Shown here: one piece after another, positions 41,180 through 50,675 of the stretch | Position numbering within the stretch: position 1 is the first letter of the stretch | Layout of the letters: every line of letters starts with the position of its first letter | NCBI GenBank assembly: GCA_964621615.1 | Contig: CAZUMW010000023.1 | Span: 1 to 64,000, forward strand | Direction: 5' to 3' | Origin: CAZUMW01 sp964621615 | GTDB lineage: Bacteria; Desulfobacterota; WTBG01; CAIYCZ01; CAIRTM01 | DNA: 64,000 bases | The notes under the pieces: generated by a model | What the model was told of the DNA's origin: nothing | Database searches by the model: none | The model's input: the letters and a program-made list of their open reading frames with translations, nothing else | Made by a program: the position numbers and the translations under genes

Positions 41180-42040
41180 GTGAACCCTGAATCTCGTACA
41201 GTAATGGTTGGCGATGTTGCCGTCGGCGGCGCTTCCCCGCTGGTGCTTATTGCGGGCCCCTGCGTCATTGAAGGCCGGCAGCAGGCATATGCCTGCGCGC
41301 AGAAGCTGCAGGAAATATCACGGGAAGCAGGCTTCCCGCTGGTGTTTAAGGCCTCATATGATAAGGCGAACAGAACCTCCCTTAACTCATACAGGGGGCC
41401 CGGCCTTGAGCAAGGGCTTGCCGTTCTTGCGGATATTAAGGAAAAGCTTGGTATCCCTGTTTTGTCCGATGTGCATCGCTTTGAGGAAATTGAGCCGGCG
41501 TCCGCGGTGCTTGACATAATGCAGATTCCCGCTTTTTTGTGCAGGCAGACCGATTTTGTTCTCGAAGCGGCCAGGGCTGGACGGCCGGTAAATGTAAAGA
41601 AAGGGCAGTTTCTTTCTCCGCAGGATATGCGATTTGTTGCGGAAAAGGTCTGCAGTACAGGCAATCATGATCTGCTGCTCACCGAGCGGGGGACGGCATT
41701 CGGCTACAGCAATCTGGTGGTTGACATGCGCGGGCTGACCATCATGAAGCAGTATGGGCACCCGGTCGTTTTTGATGCAACCCACAGCGTTCAGCTGCCC
41801 GGCGGGAACAAGGGTGCCTCAGGCGGTGATCGCAGTTTTGTTGCCCCGCTTGCCCGCGCCGCGGCCGCAGTCGGCATTGATGCGCTGTTTCTTGAGGTGC
41901 ACGAAAACCCCGACGAAGCTTTATGCGACGGCCCCAATTCGCTGCCCCTTTCAGGGCTGGGCCCTTTGCTGCAGCAGGTTCGCTATATTTCACACTGGGG
42001 TGTGCGTGCAGAGGAGCCGGCAAACGGGACATCACGCTGA
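41180..42040 (+). CDS. kdsA: 3-deoxy-8-phosphooctulonate synthase
   Basis: GTG start with AAAGG upstream; an ATG lies eight codons in. The 286-residue protein shows the family blocks LIAGPCVIEG, FKASYDKANRTSLNSYRGPGLEQGL, IPAFLCRQTDF, KKGQFLSPQDM and FDATHSVQLPGG. It condenses arabinose 5-phosphate with phosphoenolpyruvate. Whether it needs a metal depends on the residue in the AGPCxxE-type site: a cysteine is present (AGPCVIE), but assignment to the metal type would need an alignment. Confidence 0.95.
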   Translation: MNPESRTVMVGDVAVGGASPLVLIAGPCVIEGRQQAYACAQKLQEISREAGFPLVFKASYDKANRTSLNSYRGPGLEQGLAVLADIKEKLGIPVLSDVHRFEEIEPASAVLDIMQIPAFLCRQTDFVLEAARAGRPVNVKKGQFLSPQDMRFVAEKVCSTGNHDLLLTERGTAFGYSNLVVDMRGLTIMKQYGHPVVFDATHSVQLPGGNKGASGGDRSFVAPLARAAAAVGIDALFLEVHENPDEALCDGPNSLPLSGLGPLLQQVRYISHWGVRAEEPANGTSR

Positions 42041-42077
42041 CCAGTGGGCCAATATCTACCATGAGGATTGATCCGTT

Positions 42078-43043
42078 ATGATACTGGAACGAAGCAGACG
42101 TATTTTTGAGGTTGAGGCCGAAGCGGTGCTTGCGCTCAGGGACCGTCTTGATGAGCAGTTTATTAAAGCGGTCAATATTTTGCTCACCTGTCAGGGAAAA
42201 GTAATTGTAACCGGCATCGGCAAATCCGGGCTGGTTTCGCAAAAAATAGCCTCCACGCTTGCCTGTACGGGAACCCCTGCATTTTTTCTTCACCCTGCTG
42301 AAGGTGTTCACGGAGATCTCGGCATGGTATCGAAAAACGATGTAGTTATTGCCGTGTCAAACAGCGGGGAAACCGAAGAGCTGATAAAAATTCTTCCCAT
42401 TGTCAAACGGCTGGGCCTGCCCCTGATTGTGCTTACCGGCAAGAAGGATTCTGTGCTTGCCAGAAACGGCGACGTGGTGCTCGACGTGGGCGTTAAGGAG
42501 GAGGCGTGTACGCTCGGGCTTGTTCCCACCGCAAGCACAGCTGCGACCATGGCCATGGGCGACGCTCTGGCGATCACGGTGCTTGACCGACGCGGCTTTA
42601 AGGAGGAAGACTTTGCAACTCTGCACCCGGGCGGGGCGCTCGGCAAAAAGCTGCTGCTTCTTGTTGAGGACCTCATGCACGTTAAGGATGCAGTACCGCT
42701 TGTTGCGGTGGATGATTCGATGAAAACGGTGCTTATTGAAATGACCTCGAAGCGGCTCGGCGTTACCGGAGTCTCTGATGCTGCGGGCCACCTGATGGGC
42801 ATTATAACTGACGGCGACCTGCGAAGGGGGCTTGAAAAAAAGCATGATCTTCTGTCAATGAAGGCCGGGGATGTCATGACAACGTCCCCGAAAACGATTC
42901 ATAAAAAAGAACTTGCCGCTAAAGCCCTGCAGGTTATGGAGCAGTATGCTATTACCTCCCTGTTCATTCTTTCAGAATCGGGAGACAAAAAGGTTGAGGG
43001 AATTGTTCATCTGCATGATATTTTGCGGGCGGGGATTGTGTAG
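42078..43043 (+). CDS. kdsD: Arabinose-5-phosphate isomerase
   Basis: 321 residues with an N-terminal SIS domain (VIVTGIGKSGLVSQKIAST, FLHPAEGVHGDLGMV, AVSNSGETEELIKILP) and two C-terminal CBS domains (about 205-320; LMHVKDAVPLV and VMTTSPKTIHKK). It supplies arabinose 5-phosphate to KdsA. Follows kdsA by 37 bp. Confidence 0.93.
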   Translation: MILERSRRIFEVEAEAVLALRDRLDEQFIKAVNILLTCQGKVIVTGIGKSGLVSQKIASTLACTGTPAFFLHPAEGVHGDLGMVSKNDVVIAVSNSGETEELIKILPIVKRLGLPLIVLTGKKDSVLARNGDVVLDVGVKEEACTLGLVPTASTAATMAMGDALAITVLDRRGFKEEDFATLHPGGALGKKLLLLVEDLMHVKDAVPLVAVDDSMKTVLIEMTSKRLGVTGVSDAAGHLMGIITDGDLRRGLEKKHDLLSMKAGDVMTTSPKTIHKKELAAKALQVMEQYAITSLFILSESGDKKVEGIVHLHDILRAGIV

Positions 43044-43124
43044 TTGCTATATAGGCTGTGATCGGTTATGCTCATCTACAGTGCCGGGATTATATGGTTG
43101 GAGTTGTTTTAAGATGAAGAATAT

Positions 43125-43270
43125 ATTGCCCGGTGGACAAGTGCGTTTTGTACAGGCGGGGTAAAATGAGACCCGGCAAAACGCTGTCATCACACGGCCT
43201 GAAGGCTGCAGCCAAATCGTGGCATAACAAAAAGAAACCATAGTCATTGCCCCGCATCAGTCCGGGCAAT
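43125..43270. repeat. REP/MITE-like element, ATTGCCCGG ends, in the kdsD-kdsC gap
   Basis: ATTGCCCGG at 43125 and CCGGGCAAT at 43262-43270 form terminal inverted repeats around about 128 bp with no gene. An internal CACACGGCCTGAAGGCTGC segment can fold. The insertion separates kdsC from kdsD in an otherwise compact operon. Confidence 0.5.
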
Positions 43271-43310
43271 ACAGTGGTATGTTTTACAATTAGCAGTATA
43301 TAGCGTGCGT

Positions 43311-43856
43311 ATGGACATAACACAAAAAGCAGCCGATATTAAGCTGCTGGTTCTCGATGTGGACGGCGTTCTTACCGACGGCACCCTGCTTTATAGTGCG
43401 AACGGCGAGGAAATGAAAGCCTTCGACGTGAAGGACGGCCTGGGCATCAGGCTGGTCCGGCGGTGGGGCATCGAGGTGTCCATCATCAGCGGACGCTCCT
43501 CTGCTGCCGTTGAGCGCAGGGCGGAGGAGCTGGGGATTGCCCCGGTTGTTCAGGGAACGCTGAATAAAATTGAGGCTTTTGACCGGATTCTTGATGAGAA
43601 AAATCTTGACGATAGACAGGTATGCACCGTGGGTGATGATGTGACCGATGTGCCGCTTATGGTTCGCAGCGGGCTGTCTTTCAGCGTGCCCGAAGGGGTT
43701 GATGAAGCCAGGCGTGTTGCCGACAGGATTACGCGCAGTCGCGCCGGGCACGGCGCCGTTCGCGAAGTGTGCGAGTTTCTCTTAAAGGCTCAGGGGTTCT
43801 GGGAGCAGGTTGTCAACCAGTGGTGCAGCGCAAGCAGTGGTCATGAAGCCTGTTGA
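43311..43856 (+). CDS. kdsC: Kdo-8-phosphate phosphatase (HAD superfamily)
   Basis: ATG at 43311 preferred to GTG at 43305. The 181-residue protein has the HAD catalytic motif LDVDGVLTDGTL, IISGRSSAAVERR for motif II and GDDVTDVPLMVRSGLSFSV for motif III. It has no cap domain, as expected for KdsC tetramers. It removes phosphate from Kdo8P before activation by KdsB. Its end overlaps lptC by 14 bases. Confidence 0.92.
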   Translation: MDITQKAADIKLLVLDVDGVLTDGTLLYSANGEEMKAFDVKDGLGIRLVRRWGIEVSIISGRSSAAVERRAEELGIAPVVQGTLNKIEAFDRILDEKNLDDRQVCTVGDDVTDVPLMVRSGLSFSVPEGVDEARRVADRITRSRAGHGAVREVCEFLLKAQGFWEQVVNQWCSASSGHEAC

Positions 43857-44409
43857 ACGAATACGGCTTGGTCTGCTTATAGCAGCGACGGCAATCATAG
43901 CGGTTGTTATTGCTGTAGCGTTTCAGAAAAAAGAAAAGCAGATCGTGGTGCGGGACCACGGCGTGCGGGAAAGCCCGGATAATGCAAGCGTTCAGCTGCA
44001 TGAGGTGTCCTACAGCACGACCGACAGCAATAATGTTACCCAGTGGGATTTGAAGGCGCAATCGGCGCGCTATTTTAAGGATGAAAACAAAGTTGTGCTT
44101 GAGGTGCTTTCTGTTAACCTGTACCAGGAGGACGATGATGTGTATCGCCTGAAAGGGCGCCGAGGGTGGTTTGATACCGATACGCGCGATATTGTGCTGC
44201 AGGGGGGCGCAGAGGCTTTTTTGCCTGACGGGACAGTCGTGAAAACCGACTCGGTCAGCTATGACCACGGCAGGAGGGTCATAGAGACAAAAGATGAGAT
44301 ACTGATCAGGCGTAAATCCTTCACCATGAAGGGCCGGGGTATGGTTGTTGATTTAAATACCGAAAAAATGAAAATATTGAACAATGTGAGAGCGCAGGGA
44401 AGCCGATGA
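43843..44409 (+). CDS. lptC: LPS export periplasmic-facing membrane protein LptC
   Basis: The start at 43843 overlaps the end of kdsC; the frame runs upstream to 43810. One N-terminal helix (LGLLIAATAIIAVVIAVAF) anchors a periplasmic beta-jellyroll with QLHEVSYSTTDSNNVTQWDLKAQSARYFKDE and repeated short strands, typical of the YrbK/LptC family. It bridges LptB2FG and LptA. LptF and LptG are not in the window. Confidence 0.88.
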   Translation: MKPVERIRLGLLIAATAIIAVVIAVAFQKKEKQIVVRDHGVRESPDNASVQLHEVSYSTTDSNNVTQWDLKAQSARYFKDENKVVLEVLSVNLYQEDDDVYRLKGRRGWFDTDTRDIVLQGGAEAFLPDGTVVKTDSVSYDHGRRVIETKDEILIRRKSFTMKGRGMVVDLNTEKMKILNNVRAQGSR

Positions 44410-45641
44410 GAAAGGCAGTTGTTTTTTTGTGTATCATTGTGGCGTTTCAGGCAATGGCTGCGGATACCCGCGCAGCTGAGCAGGTTCGCTTTGCGGTGCT
44501 GCCGTTCGAGGTTTTCAGTATCGCGGACGACCATGAATTCGGAGAAAAAATAGCCGAAACCCTTGCCCGGCGCCTGGCGGTCGATCCTTCGCTGGTCGCG
44601 GCGGACAGCACGCGTGTTCAAGCTGTTCTGCAGGAAGACGAATACGCCGGCCTCAGCCTTGAGCGCCTTACAAAAATCGCCAGGGCTCTCGGCGTGCAGT
44701 ACGTTGTTCTCGGAAGCGCAACCATTATACGCGAGGATATCAGCATAGATGTTCAGCTGTTCAGCCGCAGGAAGCGCTCGGTTGTTTTTAAAACGTTTGC
44801 CGAGGGTACAGACCGGGCTGATCTGGCAGAGCGCATCGCAGTGAGCATTGAAGAGGAAATAAGCCTGGCCCCCGGGGCGGGCCCGGCGCCGACTGCACCG
44901 TCGGCTTCCGGAAGAGCCCCGGTTGCTGATTCGCTTGAGGCCGTGCTGAAAGAGCCCTTCCCCCCTGTTCAGGAGCGCGGGCCGGATGAGGAGCGCACGG
45001 AGCAGAAGCCCGCAGTGCTTCAGGAAGAAGATATCGAGGAACAGGAGCTGCCTGTGTCCCGGGAGGACGTCGAGACGGAACAGGAGCGGGCTGCACCCGG
45101 GGAAGAGGATCTTACGGACAGGGAGCCGTCTGAACCGGTGGTTTCCGACGCCGAGACAGCACCCCCTGAAACAGACCTGGAGGAGGCGCCTGAGGAGGAT
45201 ACCGGTCCGGACGATGGCGGTGCCCCGGCAGGACAGCAGCTCTTTGCTTCTGACAAGCCGATTAACATTAATGCGGACTCCATGGAATATGATAATAAGA
45301 ACAATATTGCTCTTTTTTCAGGAAATGTGGTGGCCCGCCAGGCTGATATAGTAATGTTTGCAGACAGAATGAAAGTGCTGTACTCGTCTACGGGCGGTGT
45401 GCAGCGCGTTTCTGCAACCGGAAATGTCCGGATTGTGCAGGGGGACAGGATAGCCACAGGCGCTCAGATGGTTTTTTATGCAGATGAGCAGAAAATTGTC
45501 GCTACCGGCAACCCGCGCGTCTGGCAGGGTGATAATGTAATACACGGAGAAAAAATAACGGTTTATATAAAAGAGGATCGCAGCGTTGTTGAAGGCGGTC
45601 CCGGCGACCGGGCCAGCGCAACCATTTATCCGAACCAGTGA
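44406..45641 (+). CDS. lptA: LptA/OstA-domain protein with N-terminal TolB/CsgG-like domain
   Basis: The ATG overlaps the lptC stop. Residues 1-24 form a signal peptide. Residues 25-155 (FAVLPFEVFSIADDHEFGEKIAETLARRL; LGVQYVVLGSATIIREDISIDVQL) resemble the TolB N-terminal/CsgG-like alpha/beta domain. An acidic Pro/Glu-rich linker spans 156-275. Residues 280-411 form the OstA/LptA beta-strand domain (INADSMEYDNKNNIALFSGNVVARQ; TGNVRIVQGDRIATG). LptA normally is about 180 residues and carries LPS across the periplasm. The extra domain is in one uninterrupted frame, so it is a true fusion; its job is unknown. Confidence 0.82.
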   Translation: MRKAVVFLCIIVAFQAMAADTRAAEQVRFAVLPFEVFSIADDHEFGEKIAETLARRLAVDPSLVAADSTRVQAVLQEDEYAGLSLERLTKIARALGVQYVVLGSATIIREDISIDVQLFSRRKRSVVFKTFAEGTDRADLAERIAVSIEEEISLAPGAGPAPTAPSASGRAPVADSLEAVLKEPFPPVQERGPDEERTEQKPAVLQEEDIEEQELPVSREDVETEQERAAPGEEDLTDREPSEPVVSDAETAPPETDLEEAPEEDTGPDDGGAPAGQQLFASDKPININADSMEYDNKNNIALFSGNVVARQADIVMFADRMKVLYSSTGGVQRVSATGNVRIVQGDRIATGAQMVFYADEQKIVATGNPRVWQGDNVIHGEKITVYIKEDRSVVEGGPGDRASATIYPNQ

Positions 45642-45760
45642 GCCGCCCGGCGCTGTTTTCCATATGGTGAAAAGTTTGATACAATGTACTATATATTTAA
45701 TAGTAACGGGAGAGCCTGCGGATCTGGCCGGGGCATATTGTTTTTTAGCGGATATGGTGC

Positions 45761-46483
45761 ATGAGCTATCTTAGATCCGATTCTTTGGTTAAGCGGTTCG
45801 GTGACAAGCGTGTTGTCGACCATATTTCCCTGGAAGTGCACAAAGGTGAAGTGGTTGGTTTGCTCGGACCGAACGGGGCAGGCAAAACCACAACTTTTTA
45901 CATGTTTGTCGGCATATATCAGCCCGATGCCGGGACTGTGATGTGTAACGGTGAAGATATTACCGATATGCCGATGTATTGCAGGGCCCGGAAAGGCATC
46001 ACCTATCTGCCGCAGGAAACCTCGATATTCAGAAAGCTGACTGTCGAAGAAAACATTCTTGCCGTGCTTGAAACGCTCCCGCTCAGCCGCGCTGAGATGA
46101 TGGAGCGCTGTTATGAGCATCTGGAAGAGCTGAATATCACACATATAGCCAGGCGCAAGGCATACTTGCTTTCAGGGGGGGAGCGGCGCCGCGTCGAGAT
46201 TACGCGCGCGCTGGTGACCTCGCCGGAGTTTATCCTTTTTGACGAGCCGTTTACCGGTATTGATCCTATTGCGGTACAGGATATACAGAATATTATCCTG
46301 AGATTGACTTCACGGGGGATCGGTGTGCTTATCTCCGACCACAACGTTAGAGAAACGCTTGGCATTTGCGGACGCGCCTATATCGTGTGCGAAGGCAAAG
46401 TGCTTGAGGAGGGCCCACCTGATTCTATTGTCGCCAGCAGCAAGGCGCGCAGTATTTATTTAGGAGAGCGTTTTACTATGTAG
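45761..46483 (+). CDS. lptB: LPS export ABC transporter ATPase LptB
   Basis: 240 residues with Walker A GPNGAGKTTTFYM, the Q loop in YLPQETSIFRKLTVEEN, signature LSGGERRRVEI, Walker B FILFDEPFTGIDP and the H loop in ISDHNVRE, all as in LptB. It powers extraction of LPS from the inner membrane. It follows lptA after 119 bp, a gap with no clear terminator, and precedes rpoN. Confidence 0.95.
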   Translation: MSYLRSDSLVKRFGDKRVVDHISLEVHKGEVVGLLGPNGAGKTTTFYMFVGIYQPDAGTVMCNGEDITDMPMYCRARKGITYLPQETSIFRKLTVEENILAVLETLPLSRAEMMERCYEHLEELNITHIARRKAYLLSGGERRRVEITRALVTSPEFILFDEPFTGIDPIAVQDIQNIILRLTSRGIGVLISDHNVRETLGICGRAYIVCEGKVLEEGPPDSIVASSKARSIYLGERFTM

Positions 46484-46579
46484 CAGCCTGTGCCGGATGC
46501 CGGGACAGCGCTGTATGCTGCCCCGGTGTTCTCTGATAAGGATCGCGGCATATAAAAACAGCAGTGTGGTGATGGTACT

Positions 46580-47998
46580 ATGGAACTAAAGCAGCAGCTC
46601 AAACTGTCTCAGCAGCTCGTTATGACTCCGCAGCTGCAACAGGCGATAAAATTGCTGCAGCTTTCACGGCTTGAGCTGACTGATCTTATCCGGCAGGAAA
46701 TAAACGAAAATCCAGTGCTCGATGAATCCCTTGAAGCGCCGTCCGCCGAGCAGCAGAAGGATGATGGCTCAGACGCAGGGGAGTCAGATGCCCGGCAGGA
46801 GACATCGTCTGACGAACAGATGGATTTTGACTGGCGCGACTATGTGGATAATACGGTGAAGCCCTCCCGGACAAGCTTTTCCTGGTCTGATGATATTGAT
46901 CATATGGAGCCGGTTATAACAGAGCGGGAATCATTTTTTGATCACCTGCTGTGGCAGCTGCGGCTTTATGATTTAACGGAACAGGAAACTCAGATCGGCC
47001 AGTACATTATCGGCAACATCAATAAAGACGGGTATTTGCAGACATCTTCAGTTGAAATTGCCGAAGAGCTGGGGCTGTCGGTGGAGCGTATCGAGGAGGT
47101 GCGTGAGCGGATCAAAAAGTTTGATCCTGTCGGAGCCGCCTCTTTTACGCTGCAGGAGTGCCTTCTTGCACAGGTGGAGATGCTTTCAGTAGATTGTGCG
47201 CTGGCAAAAACCATATTGCAGGATCACTTCAATGATCTGGAGCGCAAAAAGTACCAGGCTATTTCGAAATCCCTTCATATTTCAGTACGGGAAGTCTATG
47301 ACGCCTGCGAGCTGATCGGATCCCTTGAGCCCCGTCCGGGCAGGTCTTTCAGCGACAAGGACCCCGAATATATTACTCCTGATATTTATGTGTATAAAGT
47401 CGGGGATGAGTATGCGGTGGTGCTTAACCAGGACGGGCAGCCGAAGCTGAAAATCAATTCCTTTTACAAAAACATCCTCTCCGGCAGCAATGTTGCGTCA
47501 GATCAGACCAAAGAATATATTCAGGAAAAGCTCCGCTCCGCTGTCTGGCTGGTTAAGAGCGTTTACCACCGTCAGAACACCATCGTTAATGTTATGAAAA
47601 GCATAATTAAATTCCAGCGGGATTTTTTCGATTACGGCACATCGCACTTGAAGCCGCTTGTGCTCAGGGACGTTGCAGAGGATGTCGGTATGCATGAGTC
47701 AAATATCAGCCGCGTTACAACAAATAAATATGCCCATACCCCGCACGGCATATTTGAGCTGAAATATTTTTTCAACAGCGGCCTTGCGTCAGATGAAGGG
47801 GGCTGCATCGCATCAGAGCGGGTAAAAAACAGAATAAAAGATATTATTCAGAACGAGGATCCCTATAAGCCCTGCAGTGATCAGGAAATAGCCCGGATTC
47901 TTAAAGGCGAAGGCATCAATATTGCCCGCAGAACGGTGACAAAATACCGTGAAATGCTGCGGGTGCTTTCTTCATCTAAACGGAAAAGACATATCTAA
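46580..47998 (+). CDS. rpoN: RNA polymerase sigma-54 factor
   Basis: 472 residues. Region I is glutamine and leucine rich (LKLSQQLVMTPQLQQAIKLLQLSRLEL), region II acidic, and region III carries the core-binding and HTH domains (LKPLVLRDVAEDVGMHESNISRVTTNKYAHTPHGIFELKYFF). The RpoN box reads ARRTVTKYREML. It directs transcription from -24/-12 promoters with enhancer-binding ATPases. Its position between lptB and hpf/ptsN is the usual proteobacterial arrangement. Confidence 0.96.
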   Translation: MELKQQLKLSQQLVMTPQLQQAIKLLQLSRLELTDLIRQEINENPVLDESLEAPSAEQQKDDGSDAGESDARQETSSDEQMDFDWRDYVDNTVKPSRTSFSWSDDIDHMEPVITERESFFDHLLWQLRLYDLTEQETQIGQYIIGNINKDGYLQTSSVEIAEELGLSVERIEEVRERIKKFDPVGAASFTLQECLLAQVEMLSVDCALAKTILQDHFNDLERKKYQAISKSLHISVREVYDACELIGSLEPRPGRSFSDKDPEYITPDIYVYKVGDEYAVVLNQDGQPKLKINSFYKNILSGSNVASDQTKEYIQEKLRSAVWLVKSVYHRQNTIVNVMKSIIKFQRDFFDYGTSHLKPLVLRDVAEDVGMHESNISRVTTNKYAHTPHGIFELKYFFNSGLASDEGGCIASERVKNRIKDIIQNEDPYKPCSDQEIARILKGEGINIARRTVTKYREMLRVLSSSKRKRHI

Positions 47999-48022
47999 CA
48001 CAAAGCAACCAGAGGAGCAGCT

Positions 48023-48559
48023 ATGGAAGTTACAGTAACATTTCGTCATCTCGACTCCAATGATTCGCTCAAGGCTTATGCGCAGGAAAAAGTGTCGCGA
48101 ATTGAAAAGTATGTAAACAAAATCACTGAAGTTCATGTCATTCTGTCGCTTGAAAAGCGGCGGCATATTGCCGAAGTGATCGTTCATGCCAGCAAGACCA
48201 GCATAACGGCAACTGAGGAAACCGAGGAAAACATGTATTCGGCGATTGACCTGGTGATGGACAAGATTGAGCGGCAGCTCAGAAAGCACAAGGGAAAAAT
48301 AACCAATCACAAGGACCAGCACCGCCGGGCCCGCCATAATGTGTATCCCGCCGCAGGCACTTCCGAGCCGTCTCTGCAGCCGGATATTATTAAGAGCGAA
48401 AGCGTTTTTGTTGAGCCGATGACCGCTTCGGAAGCACTTGAGAGGATCCATCTCGGTGATGAGGACTTTTTTGTGTTTAAAAATATTGACACGGAAAAAG
48501 TAAATGTGCTGTATAAAAGGCAAAACGGTGAGTTCGGTCTTGTTGAGCCTGAAAACTGA
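48023..48559 (+). CDS. hpf: Ribosome hibernation promoting factor, long form
   Basis: 178 residues. The N-terminal S30AE domain (about 1-95; VTFRHLDSNDSLKAYAQEKVSRIEKYVNK) binds the 30S subunit. A linker and the C-terminal dimerisation domain (IKSESVFVEPMTASEALERIHLGDEDFFVFKN) make it the long form that joins ribosomes into 100S pairs directly. Follows rpoN by 24 bp. Confidence 0.94.
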   Translation: MEVTVTFRHLDSNDSLKAYAQEKVSRIEKYVNKITEVHVILSLEKRRHIAEVIVHASKTSITATEETEENMYSAIDLVMDKIERQLRKHKGKITNHKDQHRRARHNVYPAAGTSEPSLQPDIIKSESVFVEPMTASEALERIHLGDEDFFVFKNIDTEKVNVLYKRQNGEFGLVEPEN

Positions 48560-48582
48560 AGCGCACTGTCGAAGGGAATGCT

Positions 48583-49050
48583 ATGAAAATTAAAGATCTT
48601 ATTCACGAGGGGCTGATCATACCCGAACTTCGCGGCAGAACCAAAAAGCAGGTTCTCGAGGAGCTTGTACAGCAGCTTGCAGATAACAACAGGGATATCG
48701 ATCCGGACGAGCTGCTTGGCATTCTGCTGGAGCGGGAGAAGCTTGGAAGCACCGGCATCGGCAATGGGGTTGCCATCCCGCACGGAAAGCTTCAGGGGCT
48801 TGAAAATATAGCGCTGGTCTTCGGCAAAAGCCCGGAGGGGGTTGATTTTGACGCCATAGACGGCAAGCCGGTGCAGCTGGTTTTTCTGCTGGTGGCACCG
48901 TCCAATTCGGCGGGTGTTCATCTGAAAGCGCTTGCGCGTCTTTCCCGGTTGCTGAAAGACAAAAACTTCAGACAGCAGCTGGCTGATTCAGACACCGCGG
49001 ACAGTATTTATCAGGCCGTTATAGCAGAGGATGAAATGGTTTCCGCATAA
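48583..49050 (+). CDS. ptsN: Nitrogen-PTS EIIA protein PtsN
   Basis: 155-residue EIIA of the fructose/nitrogen type with the phosphorylated histidine in GNGVAIPHGKLQGL (about residue 67). The nitrogen-PTS acts in regulation rather than transport, reporting nitrogen and potassium status. The phosphate donors (PtsP, NPr) are not in the window. The typical neighbours rpoN, hpf and rapZ are all present. Confidence 0.93.
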   Translation: MKIKDLIHEGLIIPELRGRTKKQVLEELVQQLADNNRDIDPDELLGILLEREKLGSTGIGNGVAIPHGKLQGLENIALVFGKSPEGVDFDAIDGKPVQLVFLLVAPSNSAGVHLKALARLSRLLKDKNFRQQLADSDTADSIYQAVIAEDEMVSA

Positions 49051-49066
49051 TGAGCGCTGATGCACT

Positions 49067-49927
49067 ATGAGAGAAATCAGCACCATCATCATCAGCGGCC
49101 TTTCCGGCTCGGGCAAAAGTACCGCTCTCAAGACACTTGAAGACCTTGGCTTTTTCTGTGTCGACAATCTGCCTGTGACACTTTTGCCCAAATTTATTGA
49201 CCTGTGCAACAGCTCTTCGGACGATATCACCAAGGCCGCGCTGGTGATGGATGCACGCGAGGGCACTTTTTTAAATGAGTACCAGCCGACGATTGCCGGC
49301 CTGCGCCGCCGCGGATATAAAATCGAGACCATCTTTCTTGAATCTTCGGATGACTGCCTTATTCAGCGGTTCAGCGAAACCCGGCGCCAGCACCCCCTTG
49401 ACGCCGGCTCGGTGCGGGAGGGCATTAAGCGGGAGCGTCGGCTGCTTGAGCCGGTAAAGCAGCACGCGGACAGGGTTATCGATACGTCTGTATTGAATGT
49501 GCACCAGCTCAAAGGCATCCTTGAGGAATACTTCAATAAGCTGTCGCAGCGGTATATGGCCCTGACATTTATGTCGTTCGGCTTTAAATACGGGGTTCCC
49601 AACGACGTGGATATCGTTTTTGACGTACGGTTTCTGCCCAACCCCTATTTTGTTCGTGAGCTTAAAAATCTTGACGGCACCAATGAGAAGGTTGTGCAGT
49701 ATGTGTTCAACTGGTCGGAAACAAATATTTTTATCGAAAAAGTAAAAGATCTTCTCAGCTTTCAGATTCCTCTGTTTCAGCGTGAGGGCAAGTCCTACCT
49801 TACTGTTGCTGTCGGATGCACCGGCGGTGAGCACCGCTCGGTCGCGATTGCTGAATATCTGAAAATTTATTTTTCTAAAGAGCGCAGCAGAGTATACGCT
49901 ATACATCGTGACAAAGATAGAACCTAA
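49067..49927 (+). CDS. rapZ: RNase adapter RapZ (P-loop nucleotide-binding)
   Basis: 286 residues with Walker A ISGLSGSGKSTALK, the ENLPxxLLPxF-like CVDNLPVTLLPKFID, and the C-terminal FGFKYGVPNDVDIVFDVRFLPNPY and VGCTGGEHRSVAIAEYL blocks. In enterobacteria RapZ controls GlmZ small RNA and cell-wall amino-sugar supply; in this group the small RNA partner is not known. A GGCAGCA/TGCTGCC hairpin without a T-run (49935-49955) separates it from the next gene. Confidence 0.94.
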   Translation: MREISTIIISGLSGSGKSTALKTLEDLGFFCVDNLPVTLLPKFIDLCNSSSDDITKAALVMDAREGTFLNEYQPTIAGLRRRGYKIETIFLESSDDCLIQRFSETRRQHPLDAGSVREGIKRERRLLEPVKQHADRVIDTSVLNVHQLKGILEEYFNKLSQRYMALTFMSFGFKYGVPNDVDIVFDVRFLPNPYFVRELKNLDGTNEKVVQYVFNWSETNIFIEKVKDLLSFQIPLFQREGKSYLTVAVGCTGGEHRSVAIAEYLKIYFSKERSRVYAIHRDKDRT

Positions 49928-49987
49928 CAGCCCCGGCAGCATGGGCCGTGCTGCCTGATTGAAAACCTTTACTTATGTGTGTGTGCT

Positions 49988-50404
49988 ATGATTGGCATTG
50001 TTCTTGTAGGACATAATCACCTGGCAGAAGAATTCCACAATGTGGTAAAGACAATCGTAGGCGAGGTTGGACATATTGCCTCTGTATATATCGATCACGC
50101 CGAGCAGGCTGAGGCATCAATGAAGCGGGTGGCGGAAGCGATAAAGAACGTTGACAGCGGAGAGGGCGTGCTTGTGCTCACCGATATGTTCGGGGGAACG
50201 CCGTCAAATTTGAGCCTTTCATTCCTGGAGCAGGGAAAGGTGGAAGTGCTCACCGGGGTTAACCTGCCCATGCTGGTCAAGGTGATAACGCTGCGTGATA
50301 CCGGAAAAGACCTTTCAGAGCTTGCCCGTGAACTTATGCTGTACGGCCGTGAAAATATCTGCATCGCAAGCGAGCTGCTGGAAAACAACAATAACAAAAA
50401 CTGA
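49988..50404 (+). CDS. PTS mannose-family EIIA component
   Basis: The start at 49988 (MIGIVLVGHNHLAEEF) gives a 138-residue EIIA-Man with the active histidine in VGHNHLAEEF, near residue 9-10, and DMFGGTPSNLSL, the helix following the active site. Transport subunits IIB, IIC and IID are not seen after it, so the protein is likely regulatory, a usual finding next to rapZ in this group. Confidence 0.88.
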   Translation: MIGIVLVGHNHLAEEFHNVVKTIVGEVGHIASVYIDHAEQAEASMKRVAEAIKNVDSGEGVLVLTDMFGGTPSNLSLSFLEQGKVEVLTGVNLPMLVKVITLRDTGKDLSELARELMLYGRENICIASELLENNNNKN

Positions 50405-50675
50405 CATCCGGCGACCGGCGCTTCAAGACAGCCACATGATTTCCTGTCTGAAGATCTGCAGTTCATTGTGCTGATGATACCATTATGACGTTTTTTTCGG
50501 CCCCCGCGCCGCCGGCTTATCTGTGCGTTTTTGCAGAACGGGCCGGAATTACCCCGGTGTCAGGCGTGGAGGAAGCGGCGCCGCCGGAACTTTTTTGAAT
50601 TGCAGGGAGCCCTGCATGTGCCATGCGTGATCGCAGGGCGCGCGGTTAGCCGATATTGTCAACTGAGGTGCACGG

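Noticed and set aside
38506..43043. pyrG between kdsB and kdsA as a novel arrangement
   Set aside because: pyrG next to Kdo genes is common in proteobacteria and makes metabolic sense because KdsB uses CTP.
49935..49955. Terminator between rapZ and the EIIA gene
   Set aside because: The GGCAGCA/TGCTGCC hairpin has no T-run after it, and the genes are normally cotranscribed.
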